From the NCBI RefSeq assembly GCF_013359775.1, contig NZ_JABMCI010000070.1, forward strand, positions 496,001-560,000: a stretch of 64,000 nucleotides of DNA. Reading direction: 5' to 3'. The stretch's first letter is position 1, and every line of letters starts with the position of its first letter. Of this stretch, positions 1-7,278 are shown piece after piece. A model generated the notes under the pieces. The model did not search any database. It was given only the letters and a program-made list of their open reading frames with translations, and had not been told where the DNA came from. This DNA is from Cellulomonas humilata (GTDB taxonomy: Bacteria > Actinomycetota > Actinomycetes > Actinomycetales > Cellulomonadaceae). The position numbers were made by a program, and so were the translations under genes.

Positions 1-1020
1 CGACCGCACGGGGTTCCGGTCGCCGTATCGGTCCTCCAGGTGCGTCGCGACCGTCCGGACGTGCGTCTCCAGGCGGGCGAGCAGGAGGGCCTGGTCCGCC
101 GGGCTCTGCCCGAGCTCGCGTCCGTCGGGCGCGCGGAAGAACCAGTCGGGGGTCGAGCGGTGCCACACGAGGGTGTGGCCGTGCACGGCAAGGCCGTGGG
201 CGACCGCGAAGTCGAGCACCTCGTCGGCGCGCTCGAACGTGAACTCGCCCTCGCGCGGCTGGACGCTCGCGGGCTTCAGCGCGTTCTCCGGGGTGATCAT
301 CGAGAAGTGCCGCGTGAGCAGCTCCGCGGGGGCGCCGGCCAGGTCCTGACTGCCCACGGCGGTGCCGACGGGGAAGTCGTCCGCGAGGGCCTCGCGCAGC
401 GCCGGGATGTCGGTCTGCACCGGCGGTGCCTGCCTGGTCACGGTGACGTCGTCGAGCAGGAAGTCGGCGAGCGTGCCGGTCGACTCGACGTAGAGCGCGG
501 GGTGCTGCTGCGCGCGGTCGGGGAGGGTGTACTCGGCGCGGAGCTCGACCCATCCCTCAGCCCCGACGGGCGTGCGCACGAGGTGGTCGTGGACGCGCTC
601 GCCGTCGACGTCACGGCGGACCGTCAGCTGGAGCTCGCCCGGGACGGAGGTCACGCCGGGCGCCAGGCGGACCCACACGGACAGCGTGTGCTGCGTGCCG
701 GGGGTGAGAACCCCGGTGACGTCGAGCAGCGCACCGTTCCACGCCTCGGTGCGGCCGCTCGTGACCAGGCTCGAGCCCCCGGAGTGGGCGTCGCCCTCGC
801 GGGCCACGACGTCTGCGGTGCCGAGGCCTTCCCAGCCGTCGGTGCCGTCCTCGAAGTCGCTCGCGAGCACCGTGCTGACCCGGTCGGGCGCGGCGGCCGG
901 AGCGGCAGTCGCGGTGGGAGCCGGCGCCTGTCCGGGGCCAGGCGGGAGCGGACCGACGAGCAGCACGACCGCGAGGACGAGCGCGGCCACCACGAGCAGG
1001 GCAGGGATGAGTCGTCGCAC
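1..1020 (-). CDS. GH10 endo-1,4-beta-xylanase with N-terminal CBM22-like module, 3' end outside window
   Basis: Secreted or membrane-anchored xylanase; only the first 340 codons lie in the window. A GTG start at 1020 follows a GGGGGAG ribosome site. Residues 1-25 are a basic stretch plus hydrophobic segment (signal peptide or anchor), then a Pro/Ala linker. Residues about 48-195 look like a jelly-roll carbohydrate-binding module (starts SDFEDGTDGWEG, ends FLLDDVTVT), as in CBM22 or CBM4/9. From about 205 the GH10 catalytic fold begins: GTAVGSQDL, then FSMITPENALKPASVQ, then HTLVWHRSTPDWFF, the last a well-known GH10 signature lining the substrate subsites. The chain is cut just after YGDRNPV, before the catalytic Glu residues. 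The 162 bases upstream hold no gene that I can see. Confidence 0.9.
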   Translation of the reverse strand, partial: MRRLIPALLVVAALVLAVVLLVGPLPPGPGQAPAPTATAAPAAAPDRVSTVLASDFEDGTDGWEGLGTADVVAREGDAHSGGSSLVTSGRTEAWNGALLDVTGVLTPGTQHTLSVWVRLAPGVTSVPGELQLTVRRDVDGERVHDHLVRTPVGAEGWVELRAEYTLPDRAQQHPALYVESTGTLADFLLDDVTVTRQAPPVQTDIPALREALADDFPVGTAVGSQDLAGAPAELLTRHFSMITPENALKPASVQPREGEFTFERADEVLDFAVAHGLAVHGHTLVWHRSTPDWFFRAPDGRELGQSPADQALLLARLETHVRTVATHLEDRYGDRNPVRS

Positions 1021-1182
1021 GACGGCACAGCTCCCCCCGGTCGATGGCGCGTCGGTCGTGCCACCGTAGGCAGACGGACCAGGCCCGGGGCAAGCGCGCG
1101 CAGGCCCCACGAGCGCGGCGCCGTGACGCACCGCACACGAGCGCGACCTGTTCGGCCTGCTCGACCGGCGCCCCGGGGATGA

Positions 1183-1389
1183 TCAGCAGCAGCGCGCGCC
1201 CGGGTGGGCGTCCTGCTCCGCGTGCCGCTCGCGCCAGTACGCCCGCTCCGACACCGGCGCCGTGCCGGGATGGACGCGTGCGAGGTGCGCGACGTAGCGG
1301 TCGTAGTCGCGGTCGCCTAGCAGCGCGGTCGTGTACCACCGCACGGCGTGGCCGGCCCGCATGAGGGCCTGCGTCAGGCCGGCGGTCAC
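1183..1389 (-). CDS. YbdD/YjiX family small protein
   Basis: A 68-residue protein of the YbdD/YjiX family, small soluble partners routinely encoded next to cstA-type transporters. The family features are GDRDYDRYVAHL in the middle, YWRERHAEQD, and the C-terminal PGARCC. The GTG at 1389 overlaps the cstA stop codon (GTGA), so translation is probably coupled. A longer reading to 1434 would run into cstA and is less likely. The molecular role of the family is not settled; the pairing suggests it modulates the transporter. Confidence 0.88.
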   Translation of the reverse strand: MTAGLTQALMRAGHAVRWYTTALLGDRDYDRYVAHLARVHPGTAPVSERAYWRERHAEQDAHPGARCC

Positions 1390-3638
1390 GACCCTGCTCC
1401 CGTCGGCGCGCGGTCCCGGTCGCGGGCGTCCCACAGCGCCTGGACCTCGCGCTCCGCGGGGGTGGCGACGAGGCCGCGGGGGGCGAAGAGGCGTGACGGC
1501 ACGTCCGGCTCCTCGGTGGAGGGCAGCCCGCCGGCGCGCACCGACCGCACGATGACGACCGCGCCCACCACCACGACCACGAGCACCAGGACGGCGAAGA
1601 TGATCGACAACGTCCCCTGGATCGCGGTGTTCCGGATCACCGCGTCCATCTCGGCGGGCGACGCGGCGACGCCGAACGACTGGTCACCGGCCGCCCGGGC
1701 GTCCTGGAACGCCCGGTGCTGCGCCCAGTACCCGATGCGCGGCTCGGCGGAGAAGATCTTCTGGTACGACGCGGTCATCGTCACGACCAGGTCCCACACG
1801 AGCGGCACCGCCGGGATCCACACCCACCGGTACAGCCGCTTCTTGGTCACGACCACCGTCACCACGGTGAGCGCGATCGCCGCGAGCAGCTGGTTCGCGA
1901 TCCCGAAGAGCGGGAACAGGGTGTTGATCCCGCCGAGGGGGTCGGTGACGCCCATGAGCAGGATCGCCCCCCACGCCGCGACGACGACCACGGAGCACAC
2001 CCACGCGCCGACGCGCCAGGACGGGTCGCGGAACCTGCGCATCGGTCCGCCGAGGTTGCCCAGGCTGTCGGAGAGCATGAACCGCGCGACGCGCGTCCCC
2101 GCGTCGACCGTGGTGAGGATGAACAGCGCCTCGAACATGATCGCGAAGTGGTACCAGAACGCCGCCAGCCCCGAGCCGCCGATGGCCGAGCTGAGCACCT
2201 GGGACATGCCGAACGCGAGAGTGGGCGCTCCGCCGGTGCGGGAGACGATCGAGTCCTCACCGACCGACGCCGCGGCACCCTCGATCTCCCCGGCCGTGAT
2301 CGGCGTCCCGCCCAGACCGAGCCCGTTGACGTACTCGGCCGCCGTCTCCGCCGTCCCGCCGGTCGCGCCCGCCGGGGCGTTCATCACGAAGTAGAGGTGC
2401 TGGTCGATCACGACGGCGGTGACCAGGGCCATCACCGCGACGAACGACTCGGTGAGCATCGCGCCGTACCCGATGGGCCGCGCCTGGCTCTCCTTCTCGA
2501 GCAGCTTCGGCGTCGTCCCGGACGCGATGAGCGAGTGGAACCCGGACAGCGCGCCGCACGCGATGGTGATGAACAGGAACGGGAACAACGCGCCCGCGAA
2601 CACCGGACCGTCGCCGCGCAGCGCGAACGACGAGACGGCCGGTGCCTGCACCTCCGGCCGCGCGATCAGGATCCCGACGGCCAGCAGCACGATCACGCCG
2701 ACCTTCATGAAGGTCGACAGGTAGTCCCTGGGCGCGAGGAGCAGCCACACCGGCAGCACCGAGGCCGCGAAGCCGTACGCGGCCAGCCACCACGCGAGCG
2801 CCACGGGGCTGAGCGTGAACCAGTCCTGCCCCCACGCGGTCTCGGCCACCCAGCCGCCGGCGACGATGGCCAGCAGCAGCAGCGCGACACCGATGATCGT
2901 GACCTCGGTGATCCGGCCGGGCCGCAGGACGCGCAGGTAGACGCCCATGAACAGGGCGATCGGGATCGTCATGGCCAGCGAGAACACGCCCCAGGGGCTC
3001 GCCGCGAGGGCGTTGACCACCACGAGCGCCAGGACGGCGATGATGATGATCATGATGACGAACACGGCCACGAGGGCCGCGACGCCGCCGAACCGGCCGA
3101 GCTCGTCGCGCGCCATCTGACCCAGGCTGCGCCCGCGGCGTCGGGTCGAGATCGACAGCACGAGGTAGTCCTGGACGGCCCCGCCGACGACGCAGCCGAC
3201 GATGATCCACACCGTGCCCGGCAGGTACCCCATCTGGGCTGCGAGCACGGGGCCGACCAGGGGCCCCGCGCCGGCGATCGCCGCGAAGTGGTGGCCGAAC
3301 AGGACCCGCCGATCGGTCGGCATGAAGTCCTTGGCGTTGTCGTACCGCTCGGCCGGGGTGGCCCGGTCGTCGCGGGGGCGCACGATCTTGGCCTCGATGA
3401 GCCGCGCGTAGAACCGGTACGCGATCACGTAGGTGCACACGGCCGCGAACACGAACCACACCGCGTTGACGTGCTCGCCGCGCACCAGGGCGAGCACCGA
3501 CCACGCGACCGCGCCGACCACGGCCACGACCGCGAAGACAGCGCGTCGGGACGCGGGCATCGGTCCGCGTTCCACCACCGCCACCGGGGGAAGGTCCGGG
3601 TCGGTGCGGATGTGCTCGATCTCGGTGCGCGCGGTCAT
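1386..3638 (-). CDS. cstA: Carbon starvation protein CstA family transporter
   Basis: A 750-residue polytopic membrane protein of the CstA/BtsT family, which take up peptides or pyruvate when carbon is limiting. The family hallmark RVLFGHHFAAIAGAGPLVGP is present near residue 115-135, followed by about 16 hydrophobic segments. The N-terminal 30 residues are cytoplasmic and the C-terminus is charged. The ATG at 3638 is preceded by a G-rich ribosome site. It forms a two-gene operon with the downstream ybdD-like gene. The substrate cannot be told from sequence: CstA and BtsT differ by few residues. Confidence 0.95.
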   Translation of the reverse strand: MTARTEIEHIRTDPDLPPVAVVERGPMPASRRAVFAVVAVVGAVAWSVLALVRGEHVNAVWFVFAAVCTYVIAYRFYARLIEAKIVRPRDDRATPAERYDNAKDFMPTDRRVLFGHHFAAIAGAGPLVGPVLAAQMGYLPGTVWIIVGCVVGGAVQDYLVLSISTRRRGRSLGQMARDELGRFGGVAALVAVFVIMIIIIAVLALVVVNALAASPWGVFSLAMTIPIALFMGVYLRVLRPGRITEVTIIGVALLLLAIVAGGWVAETAWGQDWFTLSPVALAWWLAAYGFAASVLPVWLLLAPRDYLSTFMKVGVIVLLAVGILIARPEVQAPAVSSFALRGDGPVFAGALFPFLFITIACGALSGFHSLIASGTTPKLLEKESQARPIGYGAMLTESFVAVMALVTAVVIDQHLYFVMNAPAGATGGTAETAAEYVNGLGLGGTPITAGEIEGAAASVGEDSIVSRTGGAPTLAFGMSQVLSSAIGGSGLAAFWYHFAIMFEALFILTTVDAGTRVARFMLSDSLGNLGGPMRRFRDPSWRVGAWVCSVVVVAAWGAILLMGVTDPLGGINTLFPLFGIANQLLAAIALTVVTVVVTKKRLYRWVWIPAVPLVWDLVVTMTASYQKIFSAEPRIGYWAQHRAFQDARAAGDQSFGVAASPAEMDAVIRNTAIQGTLSIIFAVLVLVVVVVGAVVIVRSVRAGGLPSTEEPDVPSRLFAPRGLVATPAEREVQALWDARDRDRAPTGAGS

Positions 3639-3718
3639 GGTGCCCCCTGGACGTCGTCGTCGCTCAGCACGCTACGCGCGGCGACCGGAGCCGCAACCGG
3701 GCGACGCCCTCCGCCCGG

Positions 3719-5404
3719 TCAGCGGTCCAGGAACGTCGCGACCCAGACCAGGGGCGCGTTCCACCGGATGCAGACGTCGTTGGTGACCTCGGACGTCGGC
3801 TCGTCCAGGTAGCAGAGCTGGGGTGCGAGGCCGACGAGCCGTGGGTCGTAGGGGAAGTCCGGCGCGGGGACCGAGTTGGCGCCACCGGCCAGGGCGCCGG
3901 GCGGCGGCGGCGGCATCGCCGGGTCGAGGTCGTGCCCGAACTGGCGGGTGCGCTGGTGGTGGCTGTGGTCGGTGCCGTACCCGGTGACGTAGCTCTGCCC
4001 GAGCGCGTTGCGTCCCAGCAGGTAGTCCATGCCGGAGGCGACCGCGTCGCGGTAGGCGGTGCTGCCGGTGACCAGGTGGGCGACGCCGAGGACGACGAGG
4101 TTGTTGAGGATGCGGCCGTTCGACCCCCAGCCCCACCCGTCAGCCGGCGCGTAGGGCTGCCCCCACGGCTGGCGCGACTGCAGGTCGAGCAGACGGTCGG
4201 CGGCGCGGCGCAGACTCCCGACCACCCGCGCGTGGTCCTCGAGCCGGCCCCCGTGCAGTGCCAGGTCCAGGCGAGCGGGCGCGCTGACGCGGTGGAAGTC
4301 GAACCCGGCGGCGTCGAACGGGTCGGCGGCGTGCTCGGAGCAGTCGAGGACGTGCTCCTCGTAGACGCGCTCGCCGGTGGCCAGCCAGAGCTCGGCGGCC
4401 GCCCAGTAGAAGTCGTCGCCCACGTCGCCGTCGTCGTAGGGGCCGCCGCCGTGCTGGGCGTGGTCGTCCGGCGGGAGCAGGTCGGGGTGACGCCGCGCGG
4501 CGTCGTAGGCCGACCGCGCGGCCGCGAGCAGGCGTGCGGCGTAGGCGGGGTCGGTCGGGCGGACGTGCCGGGCGCCGGCTGCCGCGACCGCCGCCAGGTG
4601 CAGTGCGGCGATGGTCGACGGCCGGTGCAGGACGCGCTCCGTCGGGTCGAGGTGCGGCCATCCCGGCAGCGGCGACCAGGTGGTCCCGTGGACGCGGTGG
4701 AACGCCAGCCCCGCGAGCGGGCGACCCGGCGGCACCTGCATCCGCAGCAGCCAGTCGAGCTGCCAGCGGCACTCGGCGAGCACCGCGTCGGCCCTCGGGT
4801 CGTCGGGTGGCAGGACGTCGAGCGTGCCGAGCAGCTGCCACGCCGCGAGGGCTCCGCTGGTCGTGTACTTGCCGTAGTCGCCGGCGTCGTACCAGCCGCC
4901 CGAGACGTCGTACGTGCCGTCGTCGTGCCAACCGGGGTAGAGCCGCTCCGCGTCGGGACCCGTCCAGGTGGGCACGGCGACGTCTCCGGGGTGCCCGGCC
5001 GGACGCGCGTAGCCGGGCACGTCGACGGGCGCGCCCGACCGCATGAGCGAGAAGAAGCGCAAGGCGTCCGCGCCGAGGTCGGCGTGCACCCGCGCATTCA
5101 CGCGGAACGGGTGGCTGACGTGGTCGGTGGTCCGCACGTGGAACGTCCCCTCGGGCAGTCCTGCGAGGTCGAGGACGTGGACCGGGAGGCCGGAGGTCGG
5201 TTCGGGCCGGACCGGCCACGGCTGCGACGTGCCGTCGAGGGCGACGAGCCCGTCGTCGCGGACGACCTGGAACGGCACCGGATCGATCGCGTCCGAGACG
5301 AGGGTGGCGCCCATCGGGCGGCCCGGGACGTAGCCCCTCTGGTTCACGCGCACGGCTGGTCGCTGCGCGAGGACGTCCTCGACGGACCACCGTGGCCAGC
5401 TCAC
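3719..5404 (-). CDS. GH9 family glycoside hydrolase, probably intracellular cellodextrinase-like
   Basis: A 561-residue GH9 enzyme with the CelD-type Ig-like domain at residues about 15-105 (RVNQRGYVPG) and an (alpha/alpha)6 barrel after it. The Asp pair that activates the attacking water is in WYDAGDYGKY near residue 170. The sugar-binding GRNALGQSYVTGYG region and HSHH follow near 450-465. At the C-terminus, where GH9 enzymes have the acid/base Glu in a TNE-V motif, this protein reads TNDVCIRWNAP, with Asp instead of Glu. There is no signal peptide, so it probably acts on imported cello-oligosaccharides. The start is GTG at 5404, directly behind GGAG, so the exact start is somewhat uncertain. 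A CebR-like palindrome lies 14-27 bases upstream. Confidence 0.88.
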   Translation of the reverse strand: MSWPRWSVEDVLAQRPAVRVNQRGYVPGRPMGATLVSDAIDPVPFQVVRDDGLVALDGTSQPWPVRPEPTSGLPVHVLDLAGLPEGTFHVRTTDHVSHPFRVNARVHADLGADALRFFSLMRSGAPVDVPGYARPAGHPGDVAVPTWTGPDAERLYPGWHDDGTYDVSGGWYDAGDYGKYTTSGALAAWQLLGTLDVLPPDDPRADAVLAECRWQLDWLLRMQVPPGRPLAGLAFHRVHGTTWSPLPGWPHLDPTERVLHRPSTIAALHLAAVAAAGARHVRPTDPAYAARLLAAARSAYDAARRHPDLLPPDDHAQHGGGPYDDGDVGDDFYWAAAELWLATGERVYEEHVLDCSEHAADPFDAAGFDFHRVSAPARLDLALHGGRLEDHARVVGSLRRAADRLLDLQSRQPWGQPYAPADGWGWGSNGRILNNLVVLGVAHLVTGSTAYRDAVASGMDYLLGRNALGQSYVTGYGTDHSHHQRTRQFGHDLDPAMPPPPPGALAGGANSVPAPDFPYDPRLVGLAPQLCYLDEPTSEVTNDVCIRWNAPLVWVATFLDR

Positions 5405-5417
5405 CTCCGGCAGCCTA

Positions 5418-5431
5418 GGGGAGCGCTCAGA
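5418..5431. promoter_or_regulatory. CebR-like operator upstream of the GH9 gene
   Basis: GGGGAGCGCTCAGA matches 11 of 14 positions of the CebR box TGGGAGCGCTCCCA, with the palindromic core GAGCGCTC intact. CebR is the LacI-family cellobiose-responsive repressor of actinobacterial cellulase genes. The site is 14-27 bases before the GH9 start and overlaps the stop codon of the upstream hydrolase gene. Operator function is inferred. Confidence 0.5.
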
Positions 5432-6209
5432 CCTCGACCACGACCGGCCGGCCCGGCTCGGCCCACGTCGTGCGCCCGGGATCGGGAGCCAGCTCCGGTC
5501 GCTCGAGCGCGGCCGGCCGGTCGACGAAGTGCGACCACCCCTCGTAGTGCACGGGTAGCACCGTCCGGGGCTTCAGGGTTCGGCACAGCTCGCGGCCGTC
5601 GTCGACCGTCATCGAGTAGCGCAGCGGACCCGTCACGGGGAACCGGACCCCACCCAGGTGCAGCACCGCGGTGCCGACGCGCCTCCGCTCGGCCACCTGG
5701 CGCACCCCGCCGTACAGGACGGTGTCCCCGGAGAACCACAGCGACCCGTGCTGCTGGCCCTCCCACGAGAGGTCGAACCCGATGACGGCCCCCGCGACAG
5801 GACGGCTGCCGACGGGTCCGTGCCGGCACGGGGTCGCCGTGACGGTCAGCGTGGGACGGTCCGGGTGGGTGAGTGTCGTCGTGGCCCACGGACGCAGGCC
5901 CACCGCGGGCGGACCGAGGCGGCGCGCACCCGGCACGGTGGTCAGGATCGTGGGTGCGCCGCCGAGCAGCTGTCGGCCGGCGTCGTCGAGGTTGTCGGCG
6001 TGGTGGTCGTGGGTGAGCAGCACCGCGTCGACGTCGCCGACGTCCGCCGCCGCGACGGCCGGGCCGGTGGTCTTCCGGGACGACGTCCCCCAGCCGAACG
6101 CGTACGTCCGGCCGGGGGCGTCGAAGGTCGGGTCCGTGAGGATGCGCCAGCCGTCCACCTCCACGAGGGTCGTCGGCCCGCCGACGTGCGTGAACGTCAG
6201 GGTGGACAC
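5427..6209 (-). CDS. Metallo-beta-lactamase fold hydrolase (UlaG-like)
   Basis: A 260-residue cytoplasmic protein of the metallo-beta-lactamase superfamily. The metal-binding motif appears as LLTHDHHADNLDDAG near residue 85. Further ligand candidates are PCRHGP near 125, the WFSGDT segment around 155-160, and VLPVHYEGW near 220. The layout is that of UlaG-like, YtnP-like hydrolases that act on lactones or phosphodiesters; the substrate is unknown. It starts with GTG at 6209, two bases after the stop of the alpha/beta hydrolase gene, so the two are translationally linked. Confidence 0.85.
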   Translation of the reverse strand: MSTLTFTHVGGPTTLVEVDGWRILTDPTFDAPGRTYAFGWGTSSRKTTGPAVAAADVGDVDAVLLTHDHHADNLDDAGRQLLGGAPTILTTVPGARRLGPPAVGLRPWATTTLTHPDRPTLTVTATPCRHGPVGSRPVAGAVIGFDLSWEGQQHGSLWFSGDTVLYGGVRQVAERRRVGTAVLHLGGVRFPVTGPLRYSMTVDDGRELCRTLKPRTVLPVHYEGWSHFVDRPAALERPELAPDPGRTTWAEPGRPVVVEV

Positions 6210-6211
6210 CG

Positions 6212-7048
6212 TCAGGACGCGGCGGAGCTCTGCGCGGGGGCCCAGGCCGCGTGCGCGAGCGCCCAGTCCAGGGCACGGTCAGCGATCTCCTCCCAGCCCG
6301 GACCGGCGACCATGAGGTGCGGTCGACCGTCGTAGGTCTCGTGCTCGGTGACGGTGCCTGCGCCGCGGTAGTGCTTCGCGTTCGACGCCTGCACCGACGG
6401 CGGCATGATGTGGTCCTCGGAGCCCGACAGGAACAGCAGCGGCACGCGGTTCGGGTTGCTGAAGTCCACCCAGGCGTCCTGGTGTCCAGGCTGGACGTTC
6501 GCGAGCACAGAGTCGATGAGCACGCGGCCCGACGCCGGGATGTGGTACCGGTCGTAGAAGTGCCGCGACTCCTCCTCCGTGTACGTGTTGGTGAACGCGT
6601 ACGTCCACTCCTCGAACGACAGGCCGACCGCGCGGTGGTGGTTCGCCGGGTTCTTCACCACGGGGAACACCGACTTCAGCTGCGACCACGGGGTGGTCTT
6701 GACCCCCTCCACCGGCGCCGAGTTCAGCGCGACGCCCGCGCTGCCGTGCCCACGGTCGAGCATCAGCTGCAGGAACGTCCCGCCTGCGGAGTGGCCCATG
6801 AGGATCGGCGGCGTGGGGGTGTCCAGCGCGCTCAGGAACTCGTCGAGGTGGGACGCGATCGCGTCCGTCGTGAGGTCGGCGATCGGCGTCGGGTCGGCCC
6901 GCAGAGCCTCGACCTCGACCTCGAACCCGGGGTAGCCCGGCGTGTGGACGGTGTAGCCCTTGGCCTCGTAGTGCGCCTTCCACCCCTCCCACGAGCGGGG
7001 CGTGACCCAGAAGCCATGGATGAGCACGATGGTGTCCGGAGTGGTCAT
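6212..7048 (-). CDS. Alpha/beta hydrolase
   Basis: A 278-residue alpha/beta-hydrolase with the complete catalytic machinery: oxyanion-hole segment LIHGFWVTP near residue 10, nucleophile Ser in LMGHSAGGTF near 105, Asp in SGSEDHIMPP and His in GRPHLMVAG near the end. Proteins of this type are esterases, lipases or C-C hydrolases; nothing here fixes the substrate. The ATG at 7048 follows GAGGAGACGTC. It is the first gene of a two-gene unit with the metallo-hydrolase and is divergent from the flavin oxidoreductase gene. Confidence 0.88.
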   Translation of the reverse strand: MTTPDTIVLIHGFWVTPRSWEGWKAHYEAKGYTVHTPGYPGFEVEVEALRADPTPIADLTTDAIASHLDEFLSALDTPTPPILMGHSAGGTFLQLMLDRGHGSAGVALNSAPVEGVKTTPWSQLKSVFPVVKNPANHHRAVGLSFEEWTYAFTNTYTEEESRHFYDRYHIPASGRVLIDSVLANVQPGHQDAWVDFSNPNRVPLLFLSGSEDHIMPPSVQASNAKHYRGAGTVTEHETYDGRPHLMVAGPGWEEIADRALDWALAHAAWAPAQSSAAS

Positions 7049-7094
7049 GACGTCTCCTCGTCTCGCGGCGGTCGGTCCCGGCCGGCCCGCTCAG

Positions 7095-7133
7095 CAGCAC
7101 AGTGGCACCAGGTGCCCGGGGCGCACTGTGCTG
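7095..7133. promoter_or_regulatory. Interlaced inverted repeats in a divergent promoter region
   Basis: A perfect 10-base inverted repeat CAGCACAGTG (7095-7104) / CACTGTGCTG (7124-7133) encloses a second palindrome, GGCACCAGGTGCC at 7104-7116. They lie between the divergent alpha/beta hydrolase (start 7048) and the flavin oxidoreductase (start 7279), so they are candidate operators for one or two regulators encoded elsewhere. The rest of the 230-base gap shows nothing else I recognise. Confidence 0.5.
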
Positions 7134-7278
7134 GCCGTGCACGGTTCTGGTGCCCCTGTGCAGGACCCGGTTCACCCGGGACTTCCTACCCAGGAACCGC
7201 TTCGACGACCGGCGGACGATCACCTCACCACTGGCACTGCCCCGGCCGCATCGTCGCGCGCCGGAGGAAAGGACTCCG

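Noticed and set aside
1716-3812. Open frame of 698 codons on the plus strand opposite cstA
   Set aside because: Arg/His/Asp-rich shadow of a membrane protein gene; no start site or motif.
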